DNA of 46,659 nucleotides from SIG459 sp045631645 (GTDB lineage Bacteria; Bacillota; Clostridia; Oscillospirales; Oscillospiraceae): contig JAZQVC010000042.1 in assembly GCA_045631645.1 (NCBI GenBank), forward strand, positions 1-46,659, given 5' to 3'. Positions 8,125 through 15,917 of the stretch are shown one piece after another. Each line of letters begins with the position of its first letter. The first letter of the stretch is position 1. The notes beneath the pieces are model-generated. The model was not told the origin of the DNA, made no database searches, and saw nothing but the letters and a program-made list of their open reading frames with translations. The position numbers and the translations under genes were made by a program.

Positions 8125-8925
8125 TCAGGGGCGAAGACCCATGCCGCCTTCAAGAGTGAGGGTTTCACCGGTGAGATATTTGAAATCGGGATGAGCCAGC
8201 TGAACGCAAACGCGACCAATTTCGGTTTCGACATTTCCGTAGTGGCCCATGGGAGGCATTTTAACATTTGCCTTGAATGCTTCGGGATAGGCGTTTGCCC
8301 AATTTTCAAGCTGAGCGGTCCATGCGAGAGGGCAGATTACATTAACATTGATGCCGTCAGGACCCCACTCGGTGGCAGCAACGCGGCTGAGACCGCGAAT
8401 TCCTTCTTTGGCTGCTGCGTATGCAGACTGGCCGAAGTTGCCGAAAAGTCCAGCGCCGGAAGCGAAATTTATAACGCTACCGCGGGATTCTTTGAGGTAA
8501 GGATAGCATGCCTTCATGTAATAGAATGCTGCATAAAGGCCGGAATATAGGGCAAGATTAAACTGCTCGGTGCTGTGGTCGGCGAGGGGGACGCCGGAAG
8601 CGGAAGCCTGTGCGTTATTGATAAGGACATCAATGCCGCCGAAGGTTTCAACAGTCTTATCTATAACGGATTTAACGACTGCCTCGTTATCAGCGTCTGC
8701 GGAAACGTCAGCCTGGATGGGGAGAACTTTTACACCGTAAAGAGATTCAAGTTCATTTTTGGCATCCTCAAGTTTTTTTATATTGCGTCCGGTAATGACG
8801 ATGTTTGCGCCTTCTTTTGCATATGCGGTTGCAATGCCATATCCGATAGAGCCGCAGCTTCCGTCAGAAAGAGTGGCACGACCGGCGCCGGTAATGATGA
8901 CGGTTTTTCCGGTTAAAAATCCCAT
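8125..8925 (-). CDS. Short-chain dehydrogenase/reductase with enlarged glycine loop
   Basis: A 266-residue classical-type SDR. It has the Rossmann start ITGAG, the NNA motif at residues 103-105, and the catalytic S156, Y169 and K173 (SAYAAAKEG). The cofactor loop between ITGAG and IGYGIA is longer than the usual TGxxxGxG by about ten residues (RATLSDGSCGS). It ends with LTGETLTLEGGMGL, the common SDR C-terminus. The reaction is NAD(P)-dependent alcohol/ketone interconversion on an unknown substrate; 3-oxoacyl reductase and hydroxysteroid or sugar alcohol dehydrogenase are all possible. Single-gene unit with promoter and terminator. Confidence 0.88.
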   Translation of the reverse strand: MGFLTGKTVIITGAGRATLSDGSCGSIGYGIATAYAKEGANIVITGRNIKKLEDAKNELESLYGVKVLPIQADVSADADNEAVVKSVIDKTVETFGGIDVLINNAQASASGVPLADHSTEQFNLALYSGLYAAFYYMKACYPYLKESRGSVINFASGAGLFGNFGQSAYAAAKEGIRGLSRVAATEWGPDGINVNVICPLAWTAQLENWANAYPEAFKANVKMPPMGHYGNVETEIGRVCVQLAHPDFKYLTGETLTLEGGMGLRP

Positions 8926-8965
8926 AGTTTAATTCCTTTCTGTTAATTAAATTTTCTCTGATTTA

Positions 8966-8994
8966 ATTATAAAAGTTTGTAGCTTTTTTGTAAA
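8966..8994 (-). promoter_or_regulatory. Promoter of the SDR gene
   Basis: Minus strand TTTACA (8994-8989), 17-base spacer, TATAAT (8971-8966). Confidence 0.6.
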
Positions 8995-9096
8995 TAGCTT
9001 GTTCAAAAGTTAATTTTTTAATTATTTAATTATGTTTTTACTTATATTTCTTGTTAAAAAGTTATTTAGCATTTTGGCATAAAGGAAAGTTGAAAA

Positions 9097-10074
9097 ATGA
9101 AGATTTTTGCTTATGGCTGCAGACCTTATGATGAAATGGTCTGTTTTGAAAAGTATTCAAAGCAGTTTGGTATTGAAACTTGCTTTACAAAGCAATCGGT
9201 TAGTCTGGATAATATAAATCTTGCAAGAGGCTATGACTATGTTTCGGTTCTTACGAATCCGGTAACTGCAGATATGCTTGATTCGTTCAAGGACATTGGC
9301 GTTAAAATGATTGGCGCCAGAACTGTGGGATTCGATCATATTGATTGTGAATATGCAAAGAAAATAGGTATTAAAATTTCAAACTCATGTTATAGTCCTG
9401 ATGCGGTCGCAGAGTTTGCCCTTATGCTGAGTCTGATGAGTCTCAGAAATATGAAGCGTATAATTCAGCGTTCATCTATAAATGATTTTACACTCAAGGG
9501 ATTAAGAGGGGCTAATCTATCAGAAAGAAGAGTAGGAGTAATCGGTACAGGATCAATCGGAAGAAGATATATTGAGCTGATAAAAGGTTTTGGTTGCGAA
9601 GTATTTGCCTGCGATTATTCATCGCAACGAATTGAAGGAGTTAAATATCTCCCTCTTGACGAGCTCTTCAAGACTTGCGACTTGTTTTCTCTTCATACTC
9701 CTCTTAATGGTAGCACAGAGCATATTATAGATAAGCGAGCTTTGGATCTTATGCCGTATGGTTCAGTGATTATAAACACAGCAAGGGGAGCTCTTATAGA
9801 CAGCGCTGCATTGATCGACGCGCTGATTAAAGGAAAAGTGGCAGCCTGTGGACTTGATGTAATAGAGCATGAATTTGATCTATATTACTATAACCGAAAA
9901 TCTGATGTGATAAATAATCCTGCTCTATCAATTCTTCGTGATATGCCGAATGTAATCATTTCTCCGCATATAGCTTTCTATACTTCAAGGTCTGTCGATG
10001 ATATGGTCAGGAACTGTATTCAGGCGTTTATTAATGATGAGGCGGGAGAGATAAATCCTTTCAGAATTGTATAA
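9097..10074 (+). CDS. D-2-hydroxyacid dehydrogenase, D-lactate dehydrogenase-like
   Basis: A 325-residue member of the D-isomer-specific 2-hydroxyacid dehydrogenases. The NAD loop GTGSIG is at residues 150-155. The catalytic triad aligns with that of D-lactate dehydrogenase: R230 (NTARGALID), E259 (VIEHEFD) and H291 (SPHIAFYT). The length and the HIAFYT ending favour D-lactate dehydrogenase or VanH-like enzymes, reducing pyruvate to D-lactate with NADH. Other 2-oxoacids, including aromatic ones, are possible. No van-type ligase genes are nearby. AAAGGAAAG precedes the ATG. Confidence 0.85.
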   Translation: MKIFAYGCRPYDEMVCFEKYSKQFGIETCFTKQSVSLDNINLARGYDYVSVLTNPVTADMLDSFKDIGVKMIGARTVGFDHIDCEYAKKIGIKISNSCYSPDAVAEFALMLSLMSLRNMKRIIQRSSINDFTLKGLRGANLSERRVGVIGTGSIGRRYIELIKGFGCEVFACDYSSQRIEGVKYLPLDELFKTCDLFSLHTPLNGSTEHIIDKRALDLMPYGSVIINTARGALIDSAALIDALIKGKVAACGLDVIEHEFDLYYYNRKSDVINNPALSILRDMPNVIISPHIAFYTSRSVDDMVRNCIQAFINDEAGEINPFRIV

Positions 10075-10098
10075 GTAGCAACTGTTCTAATTTAGAGA

Positions 10099-10127
10099 TT
10101 GATATAATGAGGATGGTATGATATAAT
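10099..10127 (+). promoter_or_regulatory. Promoter of the zinc-knuckle membrane protein gene
   Basis: TTGATA (10099-10104), 17-base spacer, TATAAT (10122-10127). Confidence 0.65.
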
Positions 10128-10161
10128 TTTAATGCAAAAAGAAAAAGGAGGCATTGAAATT

Positions 10162-11109
10162 ATGATAGGATCCGGTCTGAAAAAATTCGCAACCGAAAAT
10201 GGTTTGAAGGTTTCTAACGGAGTTGCTTACGGAAGACTTCGTAACTTCGCTGCTACTATGTTTGAGGGTTCAGGGTTTAAGGCCATTATTATCACAACCC
10301 GCTTTTTTGATGCTGAAAAGAAACAGCAACTAATGAATGTTGTTAATGAACATAATCTTATGAAAGAATTCCGAGTTCAAAAGCTGGAGTTTACCTTTGA
10401 TGCTGTTCTAATCACTTTCCATGATAATCCCGGTACTATGAAAAAGATTTCTGCGTTTGTTGATTTCTTCATGCCTCTTCTTTCTGAATACGAAGCAAGT
10501 CCTGCAAATGTGTGCACTCAGTGCGGTATGGAAATTTCCAATGACAATTGGATGCTAATTAATGGTATTGCATATGACCTTCACCCTGCGTGCGCTGAAA
10601 AAATATCTGTTGAAGCGGAAAACGAAGCAGCTGCTGCAAAAGCAGAAAACAAGGGTTCTTATGTTGGTGGCTTAATCGGTGCTGTTATTGGAGGTCTTAT
10701 CGGTGCCGTTGTTTGGGCTATTGTTCTTTATATGGGTTATATGGCTTCCATTGTTGGTATTGTGATTGGATGGTTGGCCGAACGCTTTTACAGACTTTTT
10801 GGAGGAAAAAATGGCAAGGGTAAGGTTGTTATTTTGGCCCTAGCTGCAATCGTGGGCGTTGTGGTCGGTACCTTTGCATCTGATTACTTCACAGTTGCAC
10901 AGATGATAAATGCCGGCGAGCTTCCCGGATTTGAGATGAGAGATATATTTTATATTATTTCAGTTCTTCTTGCGGAAGATGCTGAATATCTGCGTATCAC
11001 TCTTTCCAATATTGGTTTGGGTCTTCTCTTTGCCTTCCTTGGTGAGTGGATTTTCCTTAAGCGCGCATACAAGGAGAGCAAGAGTTTCAATATGAAAAAG
11101 CTTCAGTAA
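10162..11109 (+). CDS. Membrane protein with a zinc-knuckle-like motif, function unknown
   Basis: A 315-residue protein; ATG 10162 has AAGGAGG 10 bases before it, better than an earlier ATG that precedes the ribosome site. Residues 1-110 form a soluble alpha/beta domain; C118, C121, H141 and C144 make a CxxC...HxxC metal-binding pattern; an Ala/Glu-rich stretch follows; then membrane segments at about 168-192, 194-212, 221-242 and 286-304. The first is a glycine-rich helix (GGLIGAVIGGLIGAVV) of the kind seen in helix-packing or pore-like segments. I do not recognise the family. Alone between its promoter and a terminator. Confidence 0.75.
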   Translation: MIGSGLKKFATENGLKVSNGVAYGRLRNFAATMFEGSGFKAIIITTRFFDAEKKQQLMNVVNEHNLMKEFRVQKLEFTFDAVLITFHDNPGTMKKISAFVDFFMPLLSEYEASPANVCTQCGMEISNDNWMLINGIAYDLHPACAEKISVEAENEAAAAKAENKGSYVGGLIGAVIGGLIGAVVWAIVLYMGYMASIVGIVIGWLAERFYRLFGGKNGKGKVVILALAAIVGVVVGTFASDYFTVAQMINAGELPGFEMRDIFYIISVLLAEDAEYLRITLSNIGLGLLFAFLGEWIFLKRAYKESKSFNMKKLQ

Positions 11110-11117
11110 TAATTAAA

Positions 11118-11157
11118 AGAAGCATCGGACTTTGTTCCGATGCTTCTAATTTTTTTA
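11118..11157 (+). terminator. Rho-independent terminator
   Basis: Twelve-pair stem (11118-11129 with 11136-11147), 6-base loop, then a T run at 11151-11157. Confidence 0.9.
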
Positions 11158-11163
11158 TTCGGT

Positions 11164-11192
11164 TTGATTATTGGTAAATATGATGCTATATT
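11164..11192 (+). promoter_or_regulatory. Promoter of the Nudix gene
   Basis: TTGATT (11164-11169), 17-base spacer, TATATT (11187-11192). Confidence 0.65.
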
Positions 11193-11222
11193 AAATCCAA
11201 GACTATATAGGAGGTATGTGCA

Positions 11223-11843
11223 GTGAATGATAGAATAATAGCATGGGCAAGAGAACTTCAAAGCATTGCTCAGGCCGGTCTTTATTACAGTAAGGATAAA
11301 TTTGATATAGAGCGTTTTGAGCGAATAAGAAATATTTCTGCGGAAATGATTTTAGAGATAAGCGACAGTCCTATTGAAAAGGTTAAGGATATATTCTGCT
11401 GCGAAAAAGGGTATCAAACTCCAAAGGTTGATGTACGCGCCGCTATTATCAATGAGGGTAAAATATTGCTTGTCAGAGAAAATAATGGATTGTGGTCTTT
11501 ACCGGGAGGATGGGCAGATGTTGGGCTGAGTCCTGCTGAAAATGCCGCAAAAGAAGCTCGTGAGGAAGCCGGTGCAAATGTCAGGACAGAAAAACTTGTT
11601 TCGATACAGGATTGGCAGAAAAATAACGGCAAAGGATTAGAGAGCGCCATAAGCGTGTATAAAATATTTTTCCTTTGCAGCTATATTGACGGAGAATTTA
11701 GAGAAAACATAGAAACCCTTGCAAGAGGATGGTTTTCCTTTGATGAGCTTCCCGAGCTTTGCCTTGTCAAAAATACAAAAGAGCAGATAAAGCTTTGCTT
11801 TGAAGCTTATAATAACTCGAATTATATATGTCAATTTGATTAA
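11223..11843 (+). CDS. Nudix hydrolase with N-terminal helical domain
   Basis: A 206-residue protein starting at GTG 11223 behind AGGAGG. Residues 1-60 are helical, as in the ADP-ribose pyrophosphatase-like Nudix subgroup; the Nudix box lies at about 95-117 (GGWADVGLSPAENAAKEAREE). The REUXEE core is present as KEAREE, but the first glutamate of the box is replaced by Leu102, a pattern I recall from this GWADVG subgroup. Substrate could be ADP-ribose or another nucleoside diphosphate derivative. It converges on obgE across a shared terminator. Confidence 0.85.
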   Translation: MNDRIIAWARELQSIAQAGLYYSKDKFDIERFERIRNISAEMILEISDSPIEKVKDIFCCEKGYQTPKVDVRAAIINEGKILLVRENNGLWSLPGGWADVGLSPAENAAKEAREEAGANVRTEKLVSIQDWQKNNGKGLESAISVYKIFFLCSYIDGEFRENIETLARGWFSFDELPELCLVKNTKEQIKLCFEAYNNSNYICQFD

Positions 11844-11876
11844 AAAATCCGCAGACAATTTGTCTGCGGATTTTTT
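11842..11876. terminator. Bidirectional terminator between Nudix gene and obgE
   Basis: Arms 11842-11857 and 11861-11876 pair perfectly around a 3-base loop, with A and T runs at the ends. Confidence 0.9.
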
Positions 11877-11877
11877 A

Positions 11878-13164
11878 TCAGCTCTGATATTCAAACTGGA
11901 GATAGTACATTGCAACGGTATCGCCGTCTTCAATGCCCATTTCTTCAAGACGGTCAAACACACCGGCTTCGCGGAGAACGCGGTCGAAGTAGATTCTACC
12001 GTCAACATCGTTAAGATTAGTGCTGTCGAGAAGCTTTTCAAGCCAGGGACCTTCAACAATCCAGTAGCCCTCCTCGGGATTTTCGATGGAGAGTTCTGCG
12101 CTTGTGTCAATAGTGGGGACAGGGGGAACATAGTTGGCTTCGTAATGAACAACAGGGGGGAGGCTATCAAGCATGCCTGCTGCGTGCTTAACGAGTTCGC
12201 GGGTTCCCTGATGTGCAACTGCACTCATTTCAAAGAACTGGTAGCCCAATGCCTCAACATGAGCCTTGAATCTCTCAATGGGTTCGCGATCATCTCCAAG
12301 AAGATCACACTTGTTCGCAACAACTATCTGAGGACGAGATGCAAGTTCCTCACTATAATCATGAAGCTCCTTGTTGATAGCGTCAAAATCTTCTACGGGG
12401 TCTCTGCCTTCACTGCCTGCAACGTCAACAAGGTGGATGAGCAGTCGGCAGCGGTCAATGTGACGAAGGAAATCATGTCCAAGTCCTGCGCCTTCACTTG
12501 CACCCTCGATAATACCGGGGATATCAGCCATTACAAAGCTGACGCCTTCGGTGACATATACAACACCGAGGTTGGGGAAGAGGGTAGTGAAGTGGTAGTT
12601 TGCGATTTTAGGATGAGCCTTGCTGACAACGGAGAGAAGAGTGCTTTTGCCAACGTTGGGGAAGCCGACAAGTCCTACGTCTGCAAGAAGCTTGAGCTCG
12701 AGAATTATCTCGCGTTCTTCACCGGGAAGACCAGGCTTTGCAAAACGGGGAACCTGACGGGTGGGGGTTGCAAAATGCTGGTTGCCCCAGCCGCCTCTGC
12801 CGCCTTTTGCTACAACGAAAGGCTCGTTATCAGACATGTCGTGGATGATGAGTCCGGTTTCTTTATCGCGGATAAGTGTACCGCGAGGAACCTTGATAAC
12901 AAGGCTTTCACCGTCGCGTCCGGAGCAGCGTCTGCCCTGACCGTCCATTCCGTTGGAAGCAACATATTTGCGCTTATAACGGAAGTCCATAAGGGTGGAC
13001 ATATGGTCATCGACAACGGCGATTATATCGCCGCCTCTGCCACCGTCGCCGCCATCGGGACCGCCGGCTGCAACATATTTTTCGCGGTGGAAGGCAACAG
13101 CACCGTTGCCGCCCTTGCCTGCGATAACTTTTATAGTAGCTTTATCTACAAAGGAAGTTGCCAT
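11878..13164 (-). CDS. obgE: GTPase Obg
   Basis: A 428-residue Obg/CgtA GTPase, needed for late assembly of the large ribosomal subunit and, in spore formers, for stress and sporulation signalling. It has the glycine-rich Obg fold (FVDKATIKVIAGKGGNG at the start), the G domain with P-loop GFPNVGKS, DIPGIIEGA (G3) and NKCDLL (G4), and the Firmicutes-type C-terminal OCT domain ending in MYYLQFEY. ATG follows TAAGGAGG. It lies downstream of rplU-rpmA in the common order, but a strong terminator separates them, so it is probably transcribed on its own. Confidence 0.96.
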   Translation of the reverse strand: MATSFVDKATIKVIAGKGGNGAVAFHREKYVAAGGPDGGDGGRGGDIIAVVDDHMSTLMDFRYKRKYVASNGMDGQGRRCSGRDGESLVIKVPRGTLIRDKETGLIIHDMSDNEPFVVAKGGRGGWGNQHFATPTRQVPRFAKPGLPGEEREIILELKLLADVGLVGFPNVGKSTLLSVVSKAHPKIANYHFTTLFPNLGVVYVTEGVSFVMADIPGIIEGASEGAGLGHDFLRHIDRCRLLIHLVDVAGSEGRDPVEDFDAINKELHDYSEELASRPQIVVANKCDLLGDDREPIERFKAHVEALGYQFFEMSAVAHQGTRELVKHAAGMLDSLPPVVHYEANYVPPVPTIDTSAELSIENPEEGYWIVEGPWLEKLLDSTNLNDVDGRIYFDRVLREAGVFDRLEEMGIEDGDTVAMYYLQFEYQS

Positions 13165-13252
13165 ATATATGACCTCCTTACTAATTTCTAAGTATATTAT
13201 ATTTCAAATCCCCATTCATAATCAAGAGGGAAGAGAAGATATAAGCAAAAAT

Positions 13253-13288
13253 AAAGACCGGACGCGATGAAAATCGAGTCCGGTCTTT
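13253..13288 (-). terminator. Terminator after rpmA
   Basis: Eleven-pair stem (13253-13263 with 13278-13288) with an inner cgat/atcg pairing in the loop; followed on the minus strand by a T-rich run. Confidence 0.85.
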
Positions 13289-13299
13289 CAAATCCTCAA

Positions 13300-13560
13300 T
13301 TACTGAGCGATTTCGTAAACAGAGACCTTCTTGCGGTCCTTGCCCATGCGCTCAAACTTCACAGTGCCGTCCACAAGGGCGAACAGAGTGTCGTCGCCAC
13401 CCTTACCAACGTTGGTGCCGGGGTGGATTTTGGTTCCGCGCTGTCTGACAAGGATGTTGCCGGCCAGAACGAACTGACCATCGGCTCTCTTGGGTCCGAG
13501 ACGCTTGGACTCGCTGTCGCGACCGTTACGGGTAGAACCCATACCTTTTTTATGTGCCAT
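13300..13560 (-). CDS. rpmA: 50S ribosomal protein L27
   Basis: An 86-residue L27 (MAHKKGMGSTRNGRDS start), whose N-terminal tail reaches the peptidyl transferase centre. Most Firmicutes make L27 with a short N-terminal extension ending in a QFFA-like site that the Prp protease removes. Here the frame upstream of the ATG gives no such extension, and GGAGGTG sits directly before this ATG. The prp gene normally found between rplU and rpmA is also absent: only 42 bases separate the two genes. Confidence 0.96.
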   Translation of the reverse strand: MAHKKGMGSTRNGRDSESKRLGPKRADGQFVLAGNILVRQRGTKIHPGTNVGKGGDDTLFALVDGTVKFERMGKDRKKVSVYEIAQ

Positions 13561-13602
13561 TAGGTTACACCTCCATGTGTCAAAATAATACTCGCGGAAA
13601 AC

Positions 13603-13917
13603 TTATGCGTTGATAGCTTCGATCTGAACCTTGGTATAAGGCTGTCTGTGACCCTGGGTCTTACGATAACCCTTCTTGGGCTTCATCTTGTAGACGCGGA
13701 TCTTCTTGCTCTTGCCGGTCTTGATAACGCTAGCGGTAACGACAGCGCCCTCAACAACGGGAGTTCCGAAAACGGAGGACTCTTCGTCGATGACTGCAAG
13801 AACCTGGTCAAACTTAACGGTCTCGCCGGATTCGACGTCGAGCTTCTCTACGAAGATAACGTCACCCTCGGCAACACGATACTGCTTGCCACCGGTTACG
13901 ATGATTGCATGCTTCAT
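13603..13917 (-). CDS. rplU: 50S ribosomal protein L21
   Basis: A 104-residue L21 with the family landmarks AIIVTGGKQYRV at the start and the basic KKGYRKTQGHRQPYT segment near the C-terminus, which contacts 23S rRNA. First gene of the rplU-rpmA unit; a probable leader hairpin and strong promoter lie upstream. Confidence 0.97.
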   Translation of the reverse strand: MKHAIIVTGGKQYRVAEGDVIFVEKLDVESGETVKFDQVLAVIDEESSVFGTPVVEGAVVTASVIKTGKSKKIRVYKMKPKKGYRKTQGHRQPYTKVQIEAINA

Positions 13918-13952
13918 TTGGTTGCACCTGCCTTTCTTTTTGCAGACTCGCT

Positions 13953-13981
13953 TTTAAGGTGGAAACCACATTTCACTTAAA
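13953..13981 (-). promoter_or_regulatory. Possible L21 leader hairpin
   Basis: In the rplU 5' UTR, tttaag (13953-13958) pairs with cttaaa (13976-13981), and gtgg (13959-13962) with ccac (13966-13969). Position and a short AU-rich/GC-capped hairpin fit the ribosomal protein leader known upstream of L21 in Firmicutes, where L21 would repress its own synthesis. Assignment is by position and shape only. Confidence 0.4.
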
Positions 13982-14002
13982 CCTTCTCAATGCGGCCATA
14001 AT

Positions 14003-14031
14003 AATATAACACGCCTATTTGTCAATGTCAA
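14003..14031 (-). promoter_or_regulatory. Promoter of rplU-rpmA
   Basis: Minus strand TTGACA (14031-14026), 17-base spacer, TATATT (14008-14003). A second TTGACA directly follows the first. Confidence 0.8.
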
Positions 14032-14072
14032 TAGATTTTCAGCTATTTTTTCATTGAAAAATCACAATATTT

Positions 14073-14103
14073 GGGGGTGCTCAGCGGTTAACTGAACACC
14101 CCC
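14073..14103 (-). terminator. Hairpin terminator after rnpB
   Basis: GC-rich stem pairing 14073-14084 with 14092-14103, just past the 3' end of the RNase P RNA; the following minus-strand sequence is AT-rich but the T run is imperfect. Confidence 0.6.
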
Positions 14104-14106
14104 ACG

Positions 14107-14455
14107 ATACGAGTTGGTCTATAAGCCGGGTTCTGTCTTAAACGACCATCTATCTGTGGCCTGTCGTTGCCAACAGGCTCAAGCCGCCTCCTCGGAACGG
14201 TCGGGTCAACCTATGTGTTCCTCCACGGCGTTGCTCCGGATAGAGTTTACAGCGTCAACATGTCTCCATGCGACGAGTGGGCTCTTACCCCACTTTTCCA
14301 CCCTTACCTCAACTGGTTGAGGCGGTATATTTCTGTTGCACTTGTCCGAGGGTTACCCCTGGCGGGCGTTACCCGTTATCCTTACCCTATGGAGCCCGGA
14401 CTTTCCTCACGCAGAGCCTTTCGGCTCTTGCCCGCGGTCGTTCGGCCTACTCGCA
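14107..14455 (-). ncRNA. rnpB: RNase P RNA component, bacterial class A-like
   Basis: On the minus strand this region carries the universal RNase P sequences GAGGAAAGTCCGGGCT near the 5' end and ACAGAACCCGGCTTATAGACC-type sequence near the 3' end, with the conserved internal ATAGGGTAAGG and GGTAAGGGTGGAAA-like segments between. The 5' CGAGT and 3' ACTCG ends pair as helix P1. It is the catalytic RNA that matures tRNA 5' ends. The promoter predicts a start at about 14455. Together with the promoters on either side it fills the gene-free stretch from 13918 to 14551. Confidence 0.95.
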
Positions 14456-14461
14456 AATGAG

Positions 14462-14490
14462 ATTTTACTAAAGTGAGGGAGTAAAGTCAA
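14462..14490 (-). promoter_or_regulatory. Promoter of rnpB
   Basis: Minus strand TTGACT (14490-14485), 17-base spacer, TAAAAT (14467-14462), placing the start site at the 5' end of helix P1. Confidence 0.8.
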
Positions 14491-14498
14491 TAAAAAGA

Positions 14499-14527
14499 TT
14501 GTTTTTATATTAGTATTGGTTTATAAT
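14499..14527 (+). promoter_or_regulatory. Promoter of the murD unit
   Basis: TTGTTT (14499-14504), 17-base spacer, TATAAT (14522-14527), 25 bases before the murD start. Confidence 0.65.
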
Positions 14528-14551
14528 TAACGAATTAAAGAGGTGAATAAT

Positions 14552-15916
14552 TTGACACTTAATGAATATGTTTTTGGACTTAAAAATAAATCCATCGCCG
14601 TTATCGGAATTGGCGTCAGCAACCTTCCCCTTATTCGTCTTCTTGCAAAAGAGGGCTGCAACGTAACTGCCTGCGACAAGCGCTCTGCAGATGAATTGGG
14701 ATCTGTTTTCGAGGAGCTTTCTGCTCTCGGTGTTAAATTCAAGCTTGGGGAAGACTATCTTTCCAATCTTGATTTTGAGGTCATTTTCCGAACTCCTGGA
14801 CTTCATCCTATGTTCCTTGATAAAGCAAAGGAGCAGGGGAGCTATGTAACAAGTGAGATGGAAGCGTTTTTTGCACTTTGCCCCTGCAAAATAATTGCAA
14901 TCACCGGCTCGGATGGCAAGACCACCACCTCCACTCTTATTTCTGAACTTCTAAAAGCTGAGGGTTACACGGTGCATCTTGGCGGCAATATAGGAATGCC
15001 TCTGCTATGCGAGATTCCCGAAATGACTAAGGATGATATAGCTGTTCTGGAGCTCAGCTCTTTCCAGCTTCACAGCATGGCCTGCCATCCAAATGTTGCG
15101 GTTATTACCAATATTTCCCCCAATCATCTTGACGTTCATCCTTCTTATGAGGATTATCAGTTTGCAAAGAAGAGTATTTTCCTCGCCCAGAATGGGGAAG
15201 ACCGTCTTGTGCTTAATCTTGATAATGAGCTTACCGCCTCTTATGCAGATGAAGCCGTCTCTTGCGTAAGCTTTTTCAGCCGCTTCAAGAACGTAGATAA
15301 AGGATGCTGCATAAAAGACGAAGCTATATTTCTTAACGGAGAGAAGATTGTAGATAAGGCAGATATTCTTATCCCCGGCGAGCATAACGTTGAGAACTAT
15401 ATGGCAGCCATAGCAGCCACTGAGGGACTCGTTTCCAAGGAGAACATTATCTCTGTTGCCAAGAATTTCGGCGGCGTGGAGCACAGAATTGAGCTTGTAC
15501 GCGTACATAAGGGAGTTCGTTATTATAACGACTCTATTGCCTCTTCCCCCAGCCGCACGGTTGCAGGTTTGAAGAGCTTTAAGGAGAAAATAATCCTTAT
15601 TGCAGGCGGATATGATAAGAAGATTGGTTTTGAACCCCTTGCGGAAGAGGCCATCAAAAGCGTCAAGGCGCTTTATCTTTGCGGACATACTGCAGAGAAG
15701 ATCAAAACCGCCGTTGAGAGCGCCGAAGCTTACGATGCTTCTGAACTACCTATATTCGTATTCGATGACTTTACCGAGACTGTGCTGGCTGCTGCAGAGT
15801 CCGCTGAAGAAGGCGACATTGTTATAATGTCTCCTGCCTGCGCATCCTTCGATAAGTTCAAAAACTTTGCCGAACGCGGCAAAAGATTCAAAGAGATAAT
15901 AGGAGGACTTAACTGA
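14552..15916 (+). CDS. murD: UDP-N-acetylmuramoylalanine--D-glutamate ligase
   Basis: A 454-residue Mur ligase that adds D-glutamate to UDP-MurNAc-L-Ala in the cytoplasm. It has the MurD Rossmann domain 1 (IGIGVSNLPLIRLL), the ATP loop ITGSDGKTTTSTL, NISPNHLDVH, and the third-domain motif NDSIASSPSRT with IAGGYDKK. I chose TTG 14552, 6 bases after AGAGGTG; a GTG at 14543 lies inside the ribosome site. The following M42 gene starts one base after its stop, so they are co-transcribed. Unlike the usual mur cluster, no other cell-wall ligase is adjacent. Confidence 0.95.
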   Translation: MTLNEYVFGLKNKSIAVIGIGVSNLPLIRLLAKEGCNVTACDKRSADELGSVFEELSALGVKFKLGEDYLSNLDFEVIFRTPGLHPMFLDKAKEQGSYVTSEMEAFFALCPCKIIAITGSDGKTTTSTLISELLKAEGYTVHLGGNIGMPLLCEIPEMTKDDIAVLELSSFQLHSMACHPNVAVITNISPNHLDVHPSYEDYQFAKKSIFLAQNGEDRLVLNLDNELTASYADEAVSCVSFFSRFKNVDKGCCIKDEAIFLNGEKIVDKADILIPGEHNVENYMAAIAATEGLVSKENIISVAKNFGGVEHRIELVRVHKGVRYYNDSIASSPSRTVAGLKSFKEKIILIAGGYDKKIGFEPLAEEAIKSVKALYLCGHTAEKIKTAVESAEAYDASELPIFVFDDFTETVLAAAESAEEGDIVIMSPACASFDKFKNFAERGKRFKEIIGGLN

Positions 15917-15917
15917 T

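Noticed and set aside
9097..10074. VanH of a vancomycin resistance cluster
   Set aside because: No D-Ala-D-Lac ligase, VanX or VanRS genes lie nearby; a general D-lactate dehydrogenase-like role is more likely.
14114..14471. Short open frames across the rnpB region
   Set aside because: The region is explained by RNase P RNA on the minus strand with promoter and hairpin; the frames have no ribosome sites.
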